Shown: positions 8,504 through 18,686, counted from the first letter of the stretch. The stretch is 64,000 nucleotides of DNA from a bacterium (GCA_013360195.1 JABWCQ010000002.1:126932-190931), one strand, 5' to 3'. The notes: generated by a model not told the origin, from the sequence alone. A program made the numbers and translations.

Positions 8504-11312
8504 CAAATCATCGCTTGAACCCCCAAAGTGGCTGGGACCTCTTGGTCTTAGCCGCTTTGTTGCAATTGACATTGAAACAACCGGTCTCTTGCCAAGTAGC
8601 GATGCTATTATCGAAATCGGGGCAGTTAGGTTCGAAGGCGGCGTTGTCAGTGACATTTTCCAGTCATTTGTGAATCCGCGAAGGCCGCTTCCACCGGCCA
8701 TTACAGTGCTTACAGGCATTCATGAACGCGATATCACCGATGCACCGCTCTTTGATGACGTTTCTCAGGCGTTCCTGAACTTTATTGACGACAATCCAAT
8801 AGTTGGACAGAATCCGTCTTTTGACATTGCTTTTCTTACGGCATCAGGCGGCACTGAGTTTCGATTTCCAGGCCGGACCATAATTGACACAGGCGAACTG
8901 GCTCGAATTTTCTGGGCAGAATTCCCGCGATTCTCCCTGACCAATCTTTGCTCGTTTTTTGACGTCAGTTTGGAGTCAGCTCATAGAGCAAGTGATGATG
9001 CCAGAGCAACTGGCGAAGTTCTTGTTAGGATTATCAGCAGGCTTCCTTCAAGAGTATGGAATAGTCTTGCATCCGACATTGCAAATATTGCGGCCCAGGG
9101 GCATCATCGTTCTGAGGAGTTTTTCAAGTCCCTGCGTGCTGTCAGCGCAAGAATTGAACCTCCAGTTCTTGACAACGCTCACGCGCTTGACGAAATCCCG
9201 CTGCTTTCCAAAATAGAGCTTTCGGAACTTGAAAGTGGCGGGCTCTTTGAAAAGAAACTTGACCAGTTTTCGCCGAGAAAGCAGCAGATTGAGATGGCGC
9301 GACAGGTGCTGAGTGCATTCGAGGAGAATCACACTCTACTTCTCGAAGCCCCTACCGGCACTGGCAAGTCATTCGGATATCTGATTCCCGCTCTGGCATG
9401 GTCACTTGCTGGTGAAGGAGAAGAGAAAAGGCAAGTAATTGTGTCGTCTCATACTCGATCCTTACAAGAGCAACTCCTCAAGAAGGACATTAAGGACATT
9501 GCTTTTGCAACCTCTACTAACATACCGGCATCAGTGCTCAAAGGACGCGAAAACTACCTTTGTCTTCGCAGATTTCGCAGCGCAATTCACGATATCGACG
9601 GACGATTGTCCGACGGTGATCGACATAGATTACTGCCGCTGTTGAGATGGTCATATCTTACTAAGAGTGGCGACATTGGTGAGATTGGCGCATTTCATCC
9701 TGAAAAGGAGCCACTCTTATGGTCCTTGGTGTGTTCTGATTCCGCGGCATGTTCGGGTCCTACTTGCGGAAGCCATCGAGGCGATTTCTATCGGAAGGCC
9801 GTAGATGACTCTCGAAATGCTAAAGTTCTATTAATCAATCATGCTCTTTTTTCCACAGACTTTGAAAGGTTTCTTGGAAGTACCGACGTTTCACGTCGAG
9901 TAGTAATTGACGAGGCGCATCAGTTTGAACGCGCAGTGGTCTCAGCTAGCACACACGCTTTCAATTTGAAGTCCGTTCGAATTGTGCTTTCCAGACTTGC
10001 CGATGAGCGGTCGTCTCGCGGCCTCTTGCTACGTAACGCCAAGAGCAAGTTGCCGGAAGCGGTGGAAAGCGAGTTACTCTCTCTAGACATTCTGACGAAG
10101 GCACTTTTTCAACTTGCACGCGCGTCTTTCGCATCGGCTGCCCTTCTTGCACAGAAGTTTACCGCAGAGGAGTCAAAGCAACGCCTTCTGCCGGGCACAC
10201 ATTTGGTGGCAAAGACAGAAAGTGCACTTCAGAACCTGATTGAGCGAATGCAAGAGCTACATTCGCGGCTTGATAGCCTTTTGAAGGACATGTCCAGACT
10301 TAGCGACAGTTCAAGCGAGCATAAAGACCGGGTACTCGAGCTTCGTTCATCTGCACTTGCTCTTGGTGAAGTGATCAAAGCTGGAGAACTTACAACTGGT
10401 TGCAAGGATTCCGATTTTGTTTACTGGTTAGAGTTGACCGGTCAAAAGAACTCACCTGTGCTGTCGCTTTACGCAGCTCCGATATCCATTGGGAGCAAAT
10501 TGGCTGATACTCTGTGGTTGGGGAGGACAGGCACTGTACTCACTTCTGCAACTCTTGCATTAGGTAATAGCTTTGACGTGATTGAGAAATCGTTGGGCAT
10601 CTCTGAGAGTTCAAGCATGATCGTGCAGAGGAGAATTTTGAGTTCACCCTTTGCCTTCAATGAACAGATGAGAATACTTTGCCCGACATTTCTGCCGGAA
10701 GCTAAGGATACCGAACAGCACATTATTGGCGTGGCAAGGATCATTTCCGAAGTCATAGCGCGGTATGACAAATCAACCTTGGTGTTGTGTACGTCATACG
10801 CGAGTACGATTGAACTAGCCAAGCGCCTGACATCCATTGCGCGGCGCCGAGGTCGAACGCTGCTGCAACAGCAGAGCGGGCGTATAACCCATGAACTGCT
10901 AAAAACATTTCGCGAGCATCCTGGTTCAATTCTGATCGGCACATCAACACTGTGGGAAGGAATTGACCTTGTGGGCGAGGAACTTGAAATACTCGTCATC
11001 GTAAAGCTCCCATTTGAAGTACCAACAGACCCCTGGATTCAAGCACGCAGCGAATTGGTACAATCAATGAAGATGGATCCTTTTTATGCGATCAGCGTGC
11101 CCGCATGCGCGATAAGACTGCGACAAGGTCTTGGTCGACTAATTCGCCATCACGAAGATCGCGGTATTGCGATTGTTACTGATTCGCGTTTAGTTTCATC
11201 TCGTTATGGAAAGGTCCTGCAGAATGCGCTTGCCGCTGACGTAATTGGAATGGGAAGCGAGGAATCCTTCTTCGCTGAAATAGAAGAATTCTTTTCGGGG
11301 AAATCGAGATGA
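8454..11312 (+). CDS. dinG: DnaQ-type 3'-5' exonuclease fused to DinG/XPD-family helicase
   Basis: A protein of about 950 aa with two modules. The N-terminal DEDDh exonuclease has FVAIDIETTGL (about 37-47), QNPSFDIAFL and HRASDDARAT. The superfamily 2 helicase has Walker A LEAPTGTGKSFGY (about 298-310), the DEAH box VVIDEAHQFE (about 483-492) and C-terminal motifs IGTSTLWEGIDLVGE and RLRQGLGRLIRH. Four cysteines (one in NYLCLRR, three in VCSDSAACSGPTC) have the spacing of the XPD/DinG iron-sulfur cluster. The exonuclease fusion is known from Firmicutes DinG, which lacks the cluster; having both is less usual. The start is uncertain: TTG 8451 or ATG 8454, either overlapping gcvPB by about 50 nt. 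Probably a DNA repair helicase-nuclease. Confidence 0.88.
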   Translation: MKPAQQEISKSSTSTISKSSLEPPKWLGPLGLSRFVAIDIETTGLLPSSDAIIEIGAVRFEGGVVSDIFQSFVNPRRPLPPAITVLTGIHERDITDAPLFDDVSQAFLNFIDDNPIVGQNPSFDIAFLTASGGTEFRFPGRTIIDTGELARIFWAEFPRFSLTNLCSFFDVSLESAHRASDDARATGEVLVRIISRLPSRVWNSLASDIANIAAQGHHRSEEFFKSLRAVSARIEPPVLDNAHALDEIPLLSKIELSELESGGLFEKKLDQFSPRKQQIEMARQVLSAFEENHTLLLEAPTGTGKSFGYLIPALAWSLAGEGEEKRQVIVSSHTRSLQEQLLKKDIKDIAFATSTNIPASVLKGRENYLCLRRFRSAIHDIDGRLSDGDRHRLLPLLRWSYLTKSGDIGEIGAFHPEKEPLLWSLVCSDSAACSGPTCGSHRGDFYRKAVDDSRNAKVLLINHALFSTDFERFLGSTDVSRRVVIDEAHQFERAVVSASTHAFNLKSVRIVLSRLADERSSRGLLLRNAKSKLPEAVESELLSLDILTKALFQLARASFASAALLAQKFTAEESKQRLLPGTHLVAKTESALQNLIERMQELHSRLDSLLKDMSRLSDSSSEHKDRVLELRSSALALGEVIKAGELTTGCKDSDFVYWLELTGQKNSPVLSLYAAPISIGSKLADTLWLGRTGTVLTSATLALGNSFDVIEKSLGISESSSMIVQRRILSSPFAFNEQMRILCPTFLPEAKDTEQHIIGVARIISEVIARYDKSTLVLCTSYASTIELAKRLTSIARRRGRTLLQQQSGRITHELLKTFREHPGSILIGTSTLWEGIDLVGEELEILVIVKLPFEVPTDPWIQARSELVQSMKMDPFYAISVPACAIRLRQGLGRLIRHHEDRGIAIVTDSRLVSSRYGKVLQNALAADVIGMGSEESFFAEIEEFFSGKSR

Positions 11313-11719
11313 AGCTTGAAATTGACCACATAGCGATTGCGGTAGAGAATTTGGAAAGCGCCGTAGATAGGTGGCTGACATTAACCGGCGCAATTCTCGT
11401 TAGACGCGAGTACGTCGCTGCACAGGATACAGAAGTTGCCTTTTTGTCCCTTGGTGGTTCGAGAATTGAGTTGATAGCGCCCGCAAGTCAAGGATCAGTC
11501 GTTTCGCGTTTCCTCGAGAAGCGTGGTCCCGGGTTGCATCACTTGGCCCTTAAGGCGTCAGATGGGCAAGAGGTACTGAATTGCATGGCAGATCGTGGCG
11601 CAAGATTGATTGACGAGCAACTGCGACCGGGGGCCGAGGAAAGCCTAGTAGGATTCGTGCATCCAACTGCTTTTGGAGGCGTCCTTGTTGAGATTGTGGA
11701 GCATCCAAATCATTCTTGA
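11309..11719 (+). CDS. mce: Methylmalonyl-CoA epimerase (VOC family)
   Basis: Interconverts (R)- and (S)-methylmalonyl-CoA in propionyl-CoA or succinyl-CoA metabolism. At 136 aa it has the typical size. The two betaalphabetabetabeta modules of the vicinal-oxygen-chelate fold are visible: IDHIAIAVENLESAVDRW at the N-terminus, then GSRIELIAP, GPGLHHLALKASD and GGVLVEIVEHP; His7, the Glu of IEL, the His of HHLAL and the Glu of VEIVE are the expected metal and catalytic ligands. It overlaps the preceding helicase gene by 4 nt and is followed by uvrC after 3 nt. Methylmalonyl-CoA mutase is not in the window, so the pathway context cannot be tested here. Confidence 0.92.
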   Translation: MKLEIDHIAIAVENLESAVDRWLTLTGAILVRREYVAAQDTEVAFLSLGGSRIELIAPASQGSVVSRFLEKRGPGLHHLALKASDGQEVLNCMADRGARLIDEQLRPGAEESLVGFVHPTAFGGVLVEIVEHPNHS

Positions 11720-11722
11720 TGG

Positions 11723-13564
11723 ATGATGTCACAGAATATTGGTTCTAAGATTGCGAATCTTCCAACTGATCCCGGCGTTTACATTTTTCGTGACGGCAAG
11801 GGAAAGGTGATTTACATTGGCAAGGCAAAAAACCTCCGTAACCGAGTCAGGCAATACTTCCAAAAAACTTCGGATGGAAGACCGCAGTTCGAAATCCTTG
11901 TGTCAAAAATTTCGGATGTTGAGGTTATCACCACTCGCACTGAGTATGAAGCTTTAATCCTTGAGGGCAATCTAATCCGCGAGCACAAACCGCGCTACAA
12001 TGTAATGCTCAAGGATGACAAATCGCAGCCCTACCTGCAGATTGCAAGTGAGGACTATCCCAGGATTTTCCTAACGCGCCGCCCGAAACAAGATGGCTCC
12101 AAGTACTATGGCCCGTACGGCGACTTGCGCTACTTGAAAGGACTTATACACGTTCTGCGGGGCATGCTGCAGATTAGAACTTGCAATTTGCCTTTGACAG
12201 AAGATAGTGTAGCGCGTGGCAAGTTCAAGGCGTGCCTTGAGTTTCATCTTGGACGCTGTAACGCTCCCTGTATTGGGAATGAATCAAAGGCGGAGTACGC
12301 AATGCGTGTCCAGGACTTCACGACCGTCGTCAAAGGTCGCGGAAGTGAGATCATTTCGAAGCTTCGAAAGGACATGGAGTTGGCCGCTGAAGAATTGAGG
12401 TTTGAGAGAGCAGCACAATTGCGTGATTGGCTGGCGTCTATCGACAATTTGACTCGTCGACAAACGATTATTTCGCCTGAGCCAATAGACAGAGATACAA
12501 TTGGTATTGCTGTTCAAGACGAAGACGGATGCCTCGTCGTGATGCAGGTGCGGGGAGGTCGCTTACTTGGTCGGATCCAGTATCCACTGAAAGTACCAAG
12601 AGATTCACCTCTTGATGAAGTGCTGCGACAAGCTTTGCTCCTTTATTATTCGCAATCCGCTATTCCTGAGGAGCTTATCCTTCCTGTCGAACCAAGCAAT
12701 TTCGATTCCATCTCTAGATGGCTGAAAACCAGGGCCGATGGCAAGCTTACAATTAGGATCCCCGAGCGAGGCGAAAGAGTACAGATGGTCGACCTCGCGC
12801 GCCGAAATGCTGAACTCCAGCTTCATGAGCTTTTAAGAACAACTTCTACTCGCGATCGTGTACCGTCAAGTCTCACGGAACTTAAGCACAGATTACGCCT
12901 TCGTGATGTGCCTCGTGTTATTGAAGCGTTTGATATTTCGAACCTAATGGGTGAACACAAGGTCGCGGGCATGGTTGTTTTCAAAATGGGCAAACCTGCC
13001 AGATCTGAATATCGGCGCTTCAGAATCAAGACAGTGGATGGACAGGATGACTTTCGGTCCATGCATGAGGTAATTACGAGACGGTTTTCTCGTCTAAGTC
13101 GTGAAAGCAAGCCTATGCCTGACCTCATTCTTGTCGATGGCGGAAAGGGTCAACTTGCAGCGGCAGTGGAGGCGTTGAACAGTCAAGGGATTTCCGACTA
13201 CCAGATTATTGGATTAGCCAAGAAGCTTGAAGAGATATATCGGCCAGGAGATTCGGAGCCGTACAACTTGCCGAAGACGTCTTCTGCTTTGAAGCTATTG
13301 CAGCAGGTGCGCGATGAAGTTCATCGCTTCTCTATTACTTATCACCGGAAATTGCGTCAAAAGGAGTCTATGGCTTCCGAACTCCAAGACATACCTGGAA
13401 TAGGCGCAAGTAGACGACGCCTGCTATTGAATCACTTTCGCAGTTTTCAACGTCTTGGCACCGCTACAATAGAAGAATTAACCGCGATCAAAGGCATTAG
13501 TCCGGCGCTTGCAGCCCGAGTTTATCAATTCTTTCAAGATCGAAACAAATTCGCAACGAAATGA
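11723..13564 (+). CDS. uvrC: Excinuclease ABC subunit C
   Basis: Makes the dual incisions of nucleotide excision repair after UvrA/UvrB recognise damage. The protein is 613 aa, as expected. The N-terminal GIY-YIG nuclease domain reads [20 protein letters not shown] with NRVRQYF. A UvrB-interacting motif (about 200-235, [20 protein letters not shown]) follows. The C-terminal RNase H-like domain contains [20 protein letters not shown] and [11 protein letters not shown], and the protein ends with helix-hairpin-helix motifs ([36 protein letters not shown]). ATG codons at 11723 and 11726 are both possible. It overlaps purL by 4 nt. Confidence 0.98.
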   Translation: MMSQNIGSKIANLPTDPGVYIFRDGKGKVIYIGKAKNLRNRVRQYFQKTSDGRPQFEILVSKISDVEVITTRTEYEALILEGNLIREHKPRYNVMLKDDKSQPYLQIASEDYPRIFLTRRPKQDGSKYYGPYGDLRYLKGLIHVLRGMLQIRTCNLPLTEDSVARGKFKACLEFHLGRCNAPCIGNESKAEYAMRVQDFTTVVKGRGSEIISKLRKDMELAAEELRFERAAQLRDWLASIDNLTRRQTIISPEPIDRDTIGIAVQDEDGCLVVMQVRGGRLLGRIQYPLKVPRDSPLDEVLRQALLLYYSQSAIPEELILPVEPSNFDSISRWLKTRADGKLTIRIPERGERVQMVDLARRNAELQLHELLRTTSTRDRVPSSLTELKHRLRLRDVPRVIEAFDISNLMGEHKVAGMVVFKMGKPARSEYRRFRIKTVDGQDDFRSMHEVITRRFSRLSRESKPMPDLILVDGGKGQLAAAVEALNSQGISDYQIIGLAKKLEEIYRPGDSEPYNLPKTSSALKLLQQVRDEVHRFSITYHRKLRQKESMASELQDIPGIGASRRRLLLNHFRSFQRLGTATIEELTAIKGISPALAARVYQFFQDRNKFATK

Positions 13565-15789
13565 CACGCAGATATCCTAAAGTGACACTGGAAACCGCAA
13601 TTAGTCACGGATTGACATCCGAGGAGTATGACAAAATCGTCGAAATTCTTGGACGTACGCCAAGCTTTGTTGAACTTGGGATTTTCTCTGCAATGTGGTC
13701 AGAACATTGCTCTTACAAGAACTCAATTCTTGAACTCAAACGACTTCCCAAACAAGGTAAGCGAGTATTAGTTGAGGCAGGTGAAGAGAACGCTGGTTTG
13801 ATTGATATTGGGGACGGACTTGCTGTTTGCTTCAAGATCGAAAGCCACAACCACCCATCTGCTATAGAACCATTCCAAGGAGCCGCGACAGGTGTAGGTG
13901 GCATTCTGAGAGACATCTTCTCAATGGGCGCACGGCCCATTGCTGCGCTAAACTCTTTGCGATTCGGTGATCCTTCGCATCCGCGGACGGCTCAGTTACT
14001 TGACGGTGTTGTTAGGGGAATTGCCCATTATGGAAATTGTTTTGGGGTTCCAACTGTCGCAGGCGAAATCTATTTTGACCCTTCTTATAACGAGAATCCG
14101 CTCGTTAATGCGATGGCTGTCGGAGTTGTCGAGGTAGCTAAGATCATCAAGGGAGCTGCGCATGGTCCAGGGAACCCGGTCTTCGTGGTTGGTGCTGCGA
14201 CGGGAAGAGATGGTATTCACGGCGCATCCTTCGCCTCAGAGGATCTGTCAGAGGCATCAAAGGAGAAGAGACCTTCCGTCCAAATTGGTGATCCTTTCAA
14301 AGAAAAACTCCTCTTGGAAGCTACTCTTGAACTTGCCAACTCCAACTCCCTTGTCGGAATTCAGGATATGGGTGCTGCCGGTATCTGCTGCTCTTGCAGT
14401 GAGACTCCTGCAAGGGCAGGAACGGGAATTACAATAGATGTGGACAAAGTTACACGACGCGAAGAGGGGATGAATGCCTATGAAGTCTGCCTATCAGAAT
14501 CACAAGAGCGCATGCTTGTGATTCTCCAGAAAGGCAAGGAAGAAAGAGCGATCGAAATCTTTGGCAAATGGGATTTGCACGCTGATGAGGTCGGAGTCGT
14601 AACTGAAGATGGTAATTTCACAGTCATTGAAGGAGGCGAGACTGTCGGGTCCATTCCGGCGGCCAGCCTCGTATTGGGTGGAGGGGCTCCGCAGTACAAG
14701 CGCGAGTTCAGAAGGCCAGACTCACTTGACGCACTGCTAAGTTTTGACCCAACCCATCTCCCGGATCCTGAGGATTGGAATGACGTCCTTCTTTCGTTAC
14801 TTGGATCTCCAAACATTTGCAGCAGACGAAAGGTATTTGAGCAATACGACCATACCATTGGAGCATCTACAGTACAAGGCGGCGGCCGCAGTGACGCCGG
14901 AATTGTAAGAATTCCTGGCACGTGCAAAGGATTAGCTTTGTCTGTGGACTGCAACTCCCGATATGTTTCAGTTGACCCGCGCCGAGGAGCAGCCCTGGCG
15001 GTTATTGAAGGCGCTCGAAATGTCGCTTGCACCGGAGCCGTACCGATTGGAATAACTAATTGCTTGAATTTCGCGAACCCAAATAAGCCAGATAACTACT
15101 ATTTCTTTCACGAAAGCGTATCTGGGATTGCCGACGCTTGTTCCGTCTTGGGAATTCCCGTAACCGGAGGAAATGTTTCGTTCTACAATGAATCGCCGTC
15201 GGGTCCGGTTCGTCCCACGCCAGTTATTGGAATGGTTGGGCTACTTGAGAACATTGAGCACAATATTGGAATCGCTTTTCGTGACGAAGGCGATTTTATT
15301 GCCTTGCTGGGTGACATCGGACCAGACCTTGGATGCAGTGAGTATCTTGCTGCCATTCACGGTGTGATAGCCGGCGCACCACCGCGATTGGATATTGAGC
15401 AGAATAAGAGGCTCATTGAGCTGCTGCCACTGCTCGCAGCCGACAAAGTAATTCAGTCTGCACACGACATTTCTGAAGGCGGTTTTGCCGTAGCTGTTGC
15501 CGAATGTTGTATGGCAGGAAATACAGGTTGTCTTTTGACTTTTCCGTGGAAAGAGCGAGTTGTCGACACTCTCTTTGCCGAGACGTCCGGCTGCGCAGTC
15601 GTCAGCGTCAGGCACGAGAATTGGCAAATTCTGAAGGAGTACTGCCAAAAGCGCAATGTTTCTATTCAAATGCTTGGCAGGGTGGGGGGGGAATTGGTCG
15701 TCATCAATGACTGGATTACCCTTCCTCTCCAGTCAGCTATTGAGACTTACGACACTGCTCTCGAGCGCCATTTGCTTAACAGAAGATAA
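13561..15789 (+). CDS. purL: Phosphoribosylformylglycinamidine synthase subunit PurL (small form)
   Basis: Synthetase subunit for step four of purine synthesis: converts FGAR, ATP and ammonia (from PurQ) to FGAM. The 742-aa length marks the 'small' PurL that works with separate PurQ and PurS, neither of which is in the window. Visible segments include [78 protein letters not shown], and in the second half [27 protein letters not shown] and [20 protein letters not shown]. The ATG lies in an ATGA overlap with uvrC. It is the last gene before an AT-rich gap and tRNA-Arg, and no hairpin terminator was seen after it. Confidence 0.98.
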   Translation: MTRRYPKVTLETAISHGLTSEEYDKIVEILGRTPSFVELGIFSAMWSEHCSYKNSILELKRLPKQGKRVLVEAGEENAGLIDIGDGLAVCFKIESHNHPSAIEPFQGAATGVGGILRDIFSMGARPIAALNSLRFGDPSHPRTAQLLDGVVRGIAHYGNCFGVPTVAGEIYFDPSYNENPLVNAMAVGVVEVAKIIKGAAHGPGNPVFVVGAATGRDGIHGASFASEDLSEASKEKRPSVQIGDPFKEKLLLEATLELANSNSLVGIQDMGAAGICCSCSETPARAGTGITIDVDKVTRREEGMNAYEVCLSESQERMLVILQKGKEERAIEIFGKWDLHADEVGVVTEDGNFTVIEGGETVGSIPAASLVLGGGAPQYKREFRRPDSLDALLSFDPTHLPDPEDWNDVLLSLLGSPNICSRRKVFEQYDHTIGASTVQGGGRSDAGIVRIPGTCKGLALSVDCNSRYVSVDPRRGAALAVIEGARNVACTGAVPIGITNCLNFANPNKPDNYYFFHESVSGIADACSVLGIPVTGGNVSFYNESPSGPVRPTPVIGMVGLLENIEHNIGIAFRDEGDFIALLGDIGPDLGCSEYLAAIHGVIAGAPPRLDIEQNKRLIELLPLLAADKVIQSAHDISEGGFAVAVAECCMAGNTGCLLTFPWKERVVDTLFAETSGCAVVSVRHENWQILKEYCQKRNVSIQMLGRVGGELVVINDWITLPLQSAIETYDTALERHLLNRR

Positions 15790-15843
15790 GAAATGCACAT
15801 TTATGAATTTGTTAATTATAGACTTATACTTTATCAGATTATA

Positions 15844-15872
15844 TTGCATTTTGGGTCTAATTTGATTATATT
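15844..15872 (+). promoter_or_regulatory. Candidate sigma-70 promoter for tRNA-Arg
   Basis: In the AT-rich gap after purL, TTGCAT (15844-15849) and TATATT (15867-15872) are separated by 17 nt. Transcription would start near 15879, about 36 nt before the tRNA. The match is partial at -35 and the region is very AT-rich, so chance is possible. Confidence 0.4.
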
Positions 15873-15914
15873 ATAAGCTTAAAGTAGTACTGCGTAACTA
15901 GACCTTCGAGAACT

Positions 15915-15989
15915 ACCCCCGTAGCTCAGTGGATAGAGCACCGGCCTCCGGAGCCGGGAGCATGGGTTCGAGTCCCGTCGGGGGTGCCA
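15915..15989 (+). tRNA. tRNA-Arg (anticodon CCG), CCA encoded
   Basis: A full cloverleaf can be drawn. Acceptor stem ACCCCCG/CGGGGGT (7 bp), D-arm GCTCAGTGGATAGAGC, anticodon stem CCGGC/GCCGG around loop CTCCGGA (anticodon CCG, reading CGG codons), and T-arm ATGGG-TTCGAGT-CCCGT. The discriminator is G and the 3' CCA is encoded at 15987-15989. The downstream gene starts only 14 nt after it. Confidence 0.96.
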
Positions 15990-16003
15990 AACATCAAAGT
16001 GAA

Positions 16004-16333
16004 ATGTCAGAAACGTCGCAGACACCTTTACCGAATGAACCTCTCGAAATCAGCGAGGACGAGAAGCTGCTTGCGGTTCTGTCATACATACCAGTAGTCT
16101 GCTTTGTGCCGTTTTTCAAGCGCGAAGAGTCTGCTTTTGTTCATGGTCACGTCCGATTGGGAATGGCGCTCTTCTTTGTCGAGGTCCTGGCGCTAATGCT
16201 TCGCTTTCGCTTCATTTGGGATCTAGTCTTGTTTTTCTGTATTGTTCTTGCAGGACTGGGTATTATGAACGTGTTCAAGGGGCGAGGTTTCTTTGTTCCA
16301 TTTTTGTCTGATCTTTTTAGCCGTAAGTTCTAG
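16004..16333 (+). CDS. Small integral membrane protein (DUF4870/Tic20-like)
   Basis: A 109-aa protein from ATG 16004; the longer frame from 15929 is rejected because it starts inside the tRNA. After a short polar N-terminus, SEDEKLLAVLSYIPVVCFVP forms the first hydrophobic segment, then the conserved-looking FVHGHVRLGMALFFVEVLAL, and a third segment (FIWDLVLFFCIVLAGLGIMN), ending at FVPFLSDLFSRKF. The layout of 'AxLsYi...', 'F...H.rqg..lf' and a third helix recalls the DUF4870/Tic20 membrane proteins, whose function in bacteria is not established. No strong ribosome site is visible. It may be read from the tRNA-Arg transcript. Assignment to that family is tentative. Confidence 0.65.
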   Translation: MSETSQTPLPNEPLEISEDEKLLAVLSYIPVVCFVPFFKREESAFVHGHVRLGMALFFVEVLALMLRFRFIWDLVLFFCIVLAGLGIMNVFKGRGFFVPFLSDLFSRKF

Positions 16334-16375
16334 TCTTTTTACGTTGTATAGTGTGTTCAAGCTCGGAGCGGAAGT

Positions 16376-17647
16376 TTGAGAATAGCAGAGAAAGTCGCCC
16401 AGTTTCAGACTGCACGGCAGGTCATGTCGGCGGGGGTTTATCCGTATTTCAGGGCAATCGAGACTGATCAGGATGCTGTCGTCAAGATAGACGGCCGTGA
16501 CATTTTGATGCTTGGGTCAAACAACTATCTTGGACTGACAAATCACCCAAAAGTCAAGGAAGCGGCTCGACAGGCAGTGGACAACTTTGGTGCGGGATGT
16601 GCTGGTTCACGCTTCTTGAACGGCACGTTGAGTATTCATCGGGAGTGTGAAGAGAAACTGGCGTACTTCTTGAGAAAAGAGGCAGTACTTTTGTTCACAA
16701 CCGGTTATCAGGCCAATTTGGGGGGAATTGCCACTTTAGTTTCGAGAAACACGTGGATAATTGCTGACGCATTGTCGCATGCATCAATCATTGATGCAAC
16801 ACGACTTTCGTTTGGCCGCGTTGCCAAGTTTCGCCATAACGACATGGCAGATCTGGAAAGGTTGCTCATCGCGCATCAAGGCAAGGAGATGATCGTCGTA
16901 ACGGAGGGCGTCTTTTCCATGGAGGGTGATACCGTGGACCTCCCCGCTGTTGTCGAGTTGTGCAAGAAGTACGACGCCGATCTGATTCTGGATGATGCCC
17001 ACGGGGTAGGAGTTTACGGTCCTCACGGTGATGGTACGGCCGGGCACTTTGGATTAACAAACGATACAGATCTGATAATTGGCACATTTTCGAAATCGCT
17101 TGCAGCAATTGGTGGGTTCGTAGCCGCTTCGGAAGACATTGTGCATTTTCTGAAACATCATGCGCGTGCGTTGATATTTTCAGCCAGTCCGCCGCCTGCA
17201 ACTGTTGGGGCAGTGATAGCCGCTTTGAAGATCATTGACGAAGAACCAGAACGTCGGGAATTGCTTTGGAGCAATGCAAACTACCTGCGTAACGGGCTGA
17301 AGGGTCTAGGGCTGGATACAGGTCACAGCAATACTCCGATAATCCCAGTTGTCGTAGGAGATGCTCTCAATTCATTCAAGGTCTGCAAGTTGATGCAAGA
17401 TGAAGGTGTGTTCATCAATCCGGTGGTCCCCCCGGCTGTTCAGCCCGGTCAAAGTTTAATTCGTTTTTCTGTGATGTCGACCCACACTCACGATCAGCTT
17501 GACTTTGCGCTCGACAAAATCGCCAAAATTGCAAGGCAAATCCCATTTCACGCGGAGGCAGGGCATTCCAACAAGAATTCTGCAAGTTACGGATCGGAAG
17601 TCTCTGAACCGTTTTCTGAAGTTTCCGTGGCAAGTTCAGGGCACTGA
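16376..17647 (+). CDS. Alpha-oxoamine synthase, serine palmitoyltransferase-like
   Basis: PLP enzyme that condenses an amino acid with an acyl thioester; 423 aa. PLP-binding Lys240 lies in GTFSKSLAAIGGF. Other family segments: MLGSNNYLGLTNHPKVKEAA, GCAGSRFLNGTLSIHRECEE, DALSHASIIDATRLSFG and LILDDAHGVGVYGPHG. Members include serine palmitoyltransferase, Kbl, BioF and HemA; SRFLNGT and the C-terminal FINPVVPPAVQPGQSLIRFS are most like the palmitoyltransferase branch of Bacteroidota-like bacteria, and no biotin, threonine or haem genes are nearby. The start is TTG 16376 with GGAG at 16365-16368. The last 35 residues are Ser/Glu-rich and overlap the next gene. Family certain; substrate inferred. 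Confidence 0.85.
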   Translation: MRIAEKVAQFQTARQVMSAGVYPYFRAIETDQDAVVKIDGRDILMLGSNNYLGLTNHPKVKEAARQAVDNFGAGCAGSRFLNGTLSIHRECEEKLAYFLRKEAVLLFTTGYQANLGGIATLVSRNTWIIADALSHASIIDATRLSFGRVAKFRHNDMADLERLLIAHQGKEMIVVTEGVFSMEGDTVDLPAVVELCKKYDADLILDDAHGVGVYGPHGDGTAGHFGLTNDTDLIIGTFSKSLAAIGGFVAASEDIVHFLKHHARALIFSASPPPATVGAVIAALKIIDEEPERRELLWSNANYLRNGLKGLGLDTGHSNTPIIPVVVGDALNSFKVCKLMQDEGVFINPVVPPAVQPGQSLIRFSVMSTHTHDQLDFALDKIAKIARQIPFHAEAGHSNKNSASYGSEVSEPFSEVSVASSGH

Positions 17648-18683
17648 TCCCAACTGGGTCCCGCCGTTGCTTTTCGACCAACGGAAGCTCTTTCAGCCGA
17701 CCCATCCCTTTCATAAACACGCGAACGTTAGGCACTTCATTGCAGTTGATGGGGGTGACAACGTTCGCGGTCGTATTAGTGCAATTGTTAACCGTGCCCA
17801 CAATGATTTCTGGCACGACAATGTTGGCTTTTTCGGATTCTTTGAATGCGTGAATGATGGCGCTGTAGCTCGAGAATTACTTCTTTCGGCAGAAGACTTT
17901 CTCAAGAGCAATGGGATGTCCACATCCCGCGGCCCTGTGAACTTTTCGACAAACGAGGAATGCGGACTTCTAATTGAAGGCTTTGACACGCCTCCTGCTG
18001 TAATGATGACTCATAATCCTCCTTACTATTCATCATTGATTGAGAGTGCAGGTTACAGTAAGGCTAAGGACTTGTTCGCATATCAGATGTTCGAAGGCGA
18101 GCTGTCTGAACGAGTTCGTGATATTGCGCGACGGATCGAAGACCGTATGGATATTAGATTCAGGCTGTTCAATAAGCGGGATTTCAACGGCGAAGTCGAG
18201 AGATTCAAGATGATCTATAATTCCGCATGGTCAGACAATTGGGGGTTCGTGCCGATGACAGATGAGGAAATCAACGTCATGGCGGAAAGCCTGAAGATGG
18301 TCATTGATCCGCGACTTATCCAGTTTGCCGAGACTTCAGACGGCAGGACAGTTGGTTTCATTCTTGGACTTCCCGATCTAAACGTAATTTTCAAGAAGTT
18401 AAACGGCAGACTATTCCCGTTTGGTATCATTCGACTGTTATTGGAGAAGCACAAAGTAGGTCGTGCTCGAGTTCTTGCAATGGGAATATTACCCGAATTC
18501 AGGAAGAAGGGCATAGATGCAGTTCTCTATCATCGTGCTTACGATGCAGGAGTCAACGTTGGCTACAGGTGGGGAGAGTTTTCCTGGGTGCTTGAGGATA
18601 ACGAGTTGATGACCAAAGCGGCCGAAGCAATGGGTGCTAAGGCATACAAGACATGGCGGATCTACGACAAGGGGATTTCCTAA
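17499..18683 (+). CDS. Large GNAT-like (YghO-type) acyltransferase, candidate partner of the oxoamine synthase
   Basis: Up to 394 aa. The N-terminus reads FLKFPWQVQGTDPNWVPPLL, a motif seen in a family of large GNAT-like proteins of the YghO type, followed by RGPVNFSTNEECGLLIEGFD and a C-terminal GNAT-like fold with VLAMGILPEFRKKGIDAVLY (acyl-CoA binding region) and EFSWVLEDNELMTKAAEAMG. In some bacteria such proteins sit next to serine palmitoyltransferase, and a GNAT-like protein acts as ceramide synthase in Caulobacter; that link is inference. Start problem: TTG 17499 gives a 149-nt overlap with the upstream gene, whereas homology begins near 17565, where an ATT codon is preceded by GGAGG (17554-17558) at 6-nt spacing. 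A rare ATT start is possible. Confidence 0.72.
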   Translation: MTLRSTKSPKLQGKSHFTRRQGIPTRILQVTDRKSLNRFLKFPWQVQGTDPNWVPPLLFDQRKLFQPTHPFHKHANVRHFIAVDGGDNVRGRISAIVNRAHNDFWHDNVGFFGFFECVNDGAVARELLLSAEDFLKSNGMSTSRGPVNFSTNEECGLLIEGFDTPPAVMMTHNPPYYSSLIESAGYSKAKDLFAYQMFEGELSERVRDIARRIEDRMDIRFRLFNKRDFNGEVERFKMIYNSAWSDNWGFVPMTDEEINVMAESLKMVIDPRLIQFAETSDGRTVGFILGLPDLNVIFKKLNGRLFPFGIIRLLLEKHKVGRARVLAMGILPEFRKKGIDAVLYHRAYDAGVNVGYRWGEFSWVLEDNELMTKAAEAMGAKAYKTWRIYDKGIS

Positions 18684-18686
18684 CAG

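Noticed and set aside
15929-16003. N-terminal extension of the small membrane protein into tRNA-Arg
   Set aside because: The extension is translated tRNA sequence; ATG 16004 is the sensible start.
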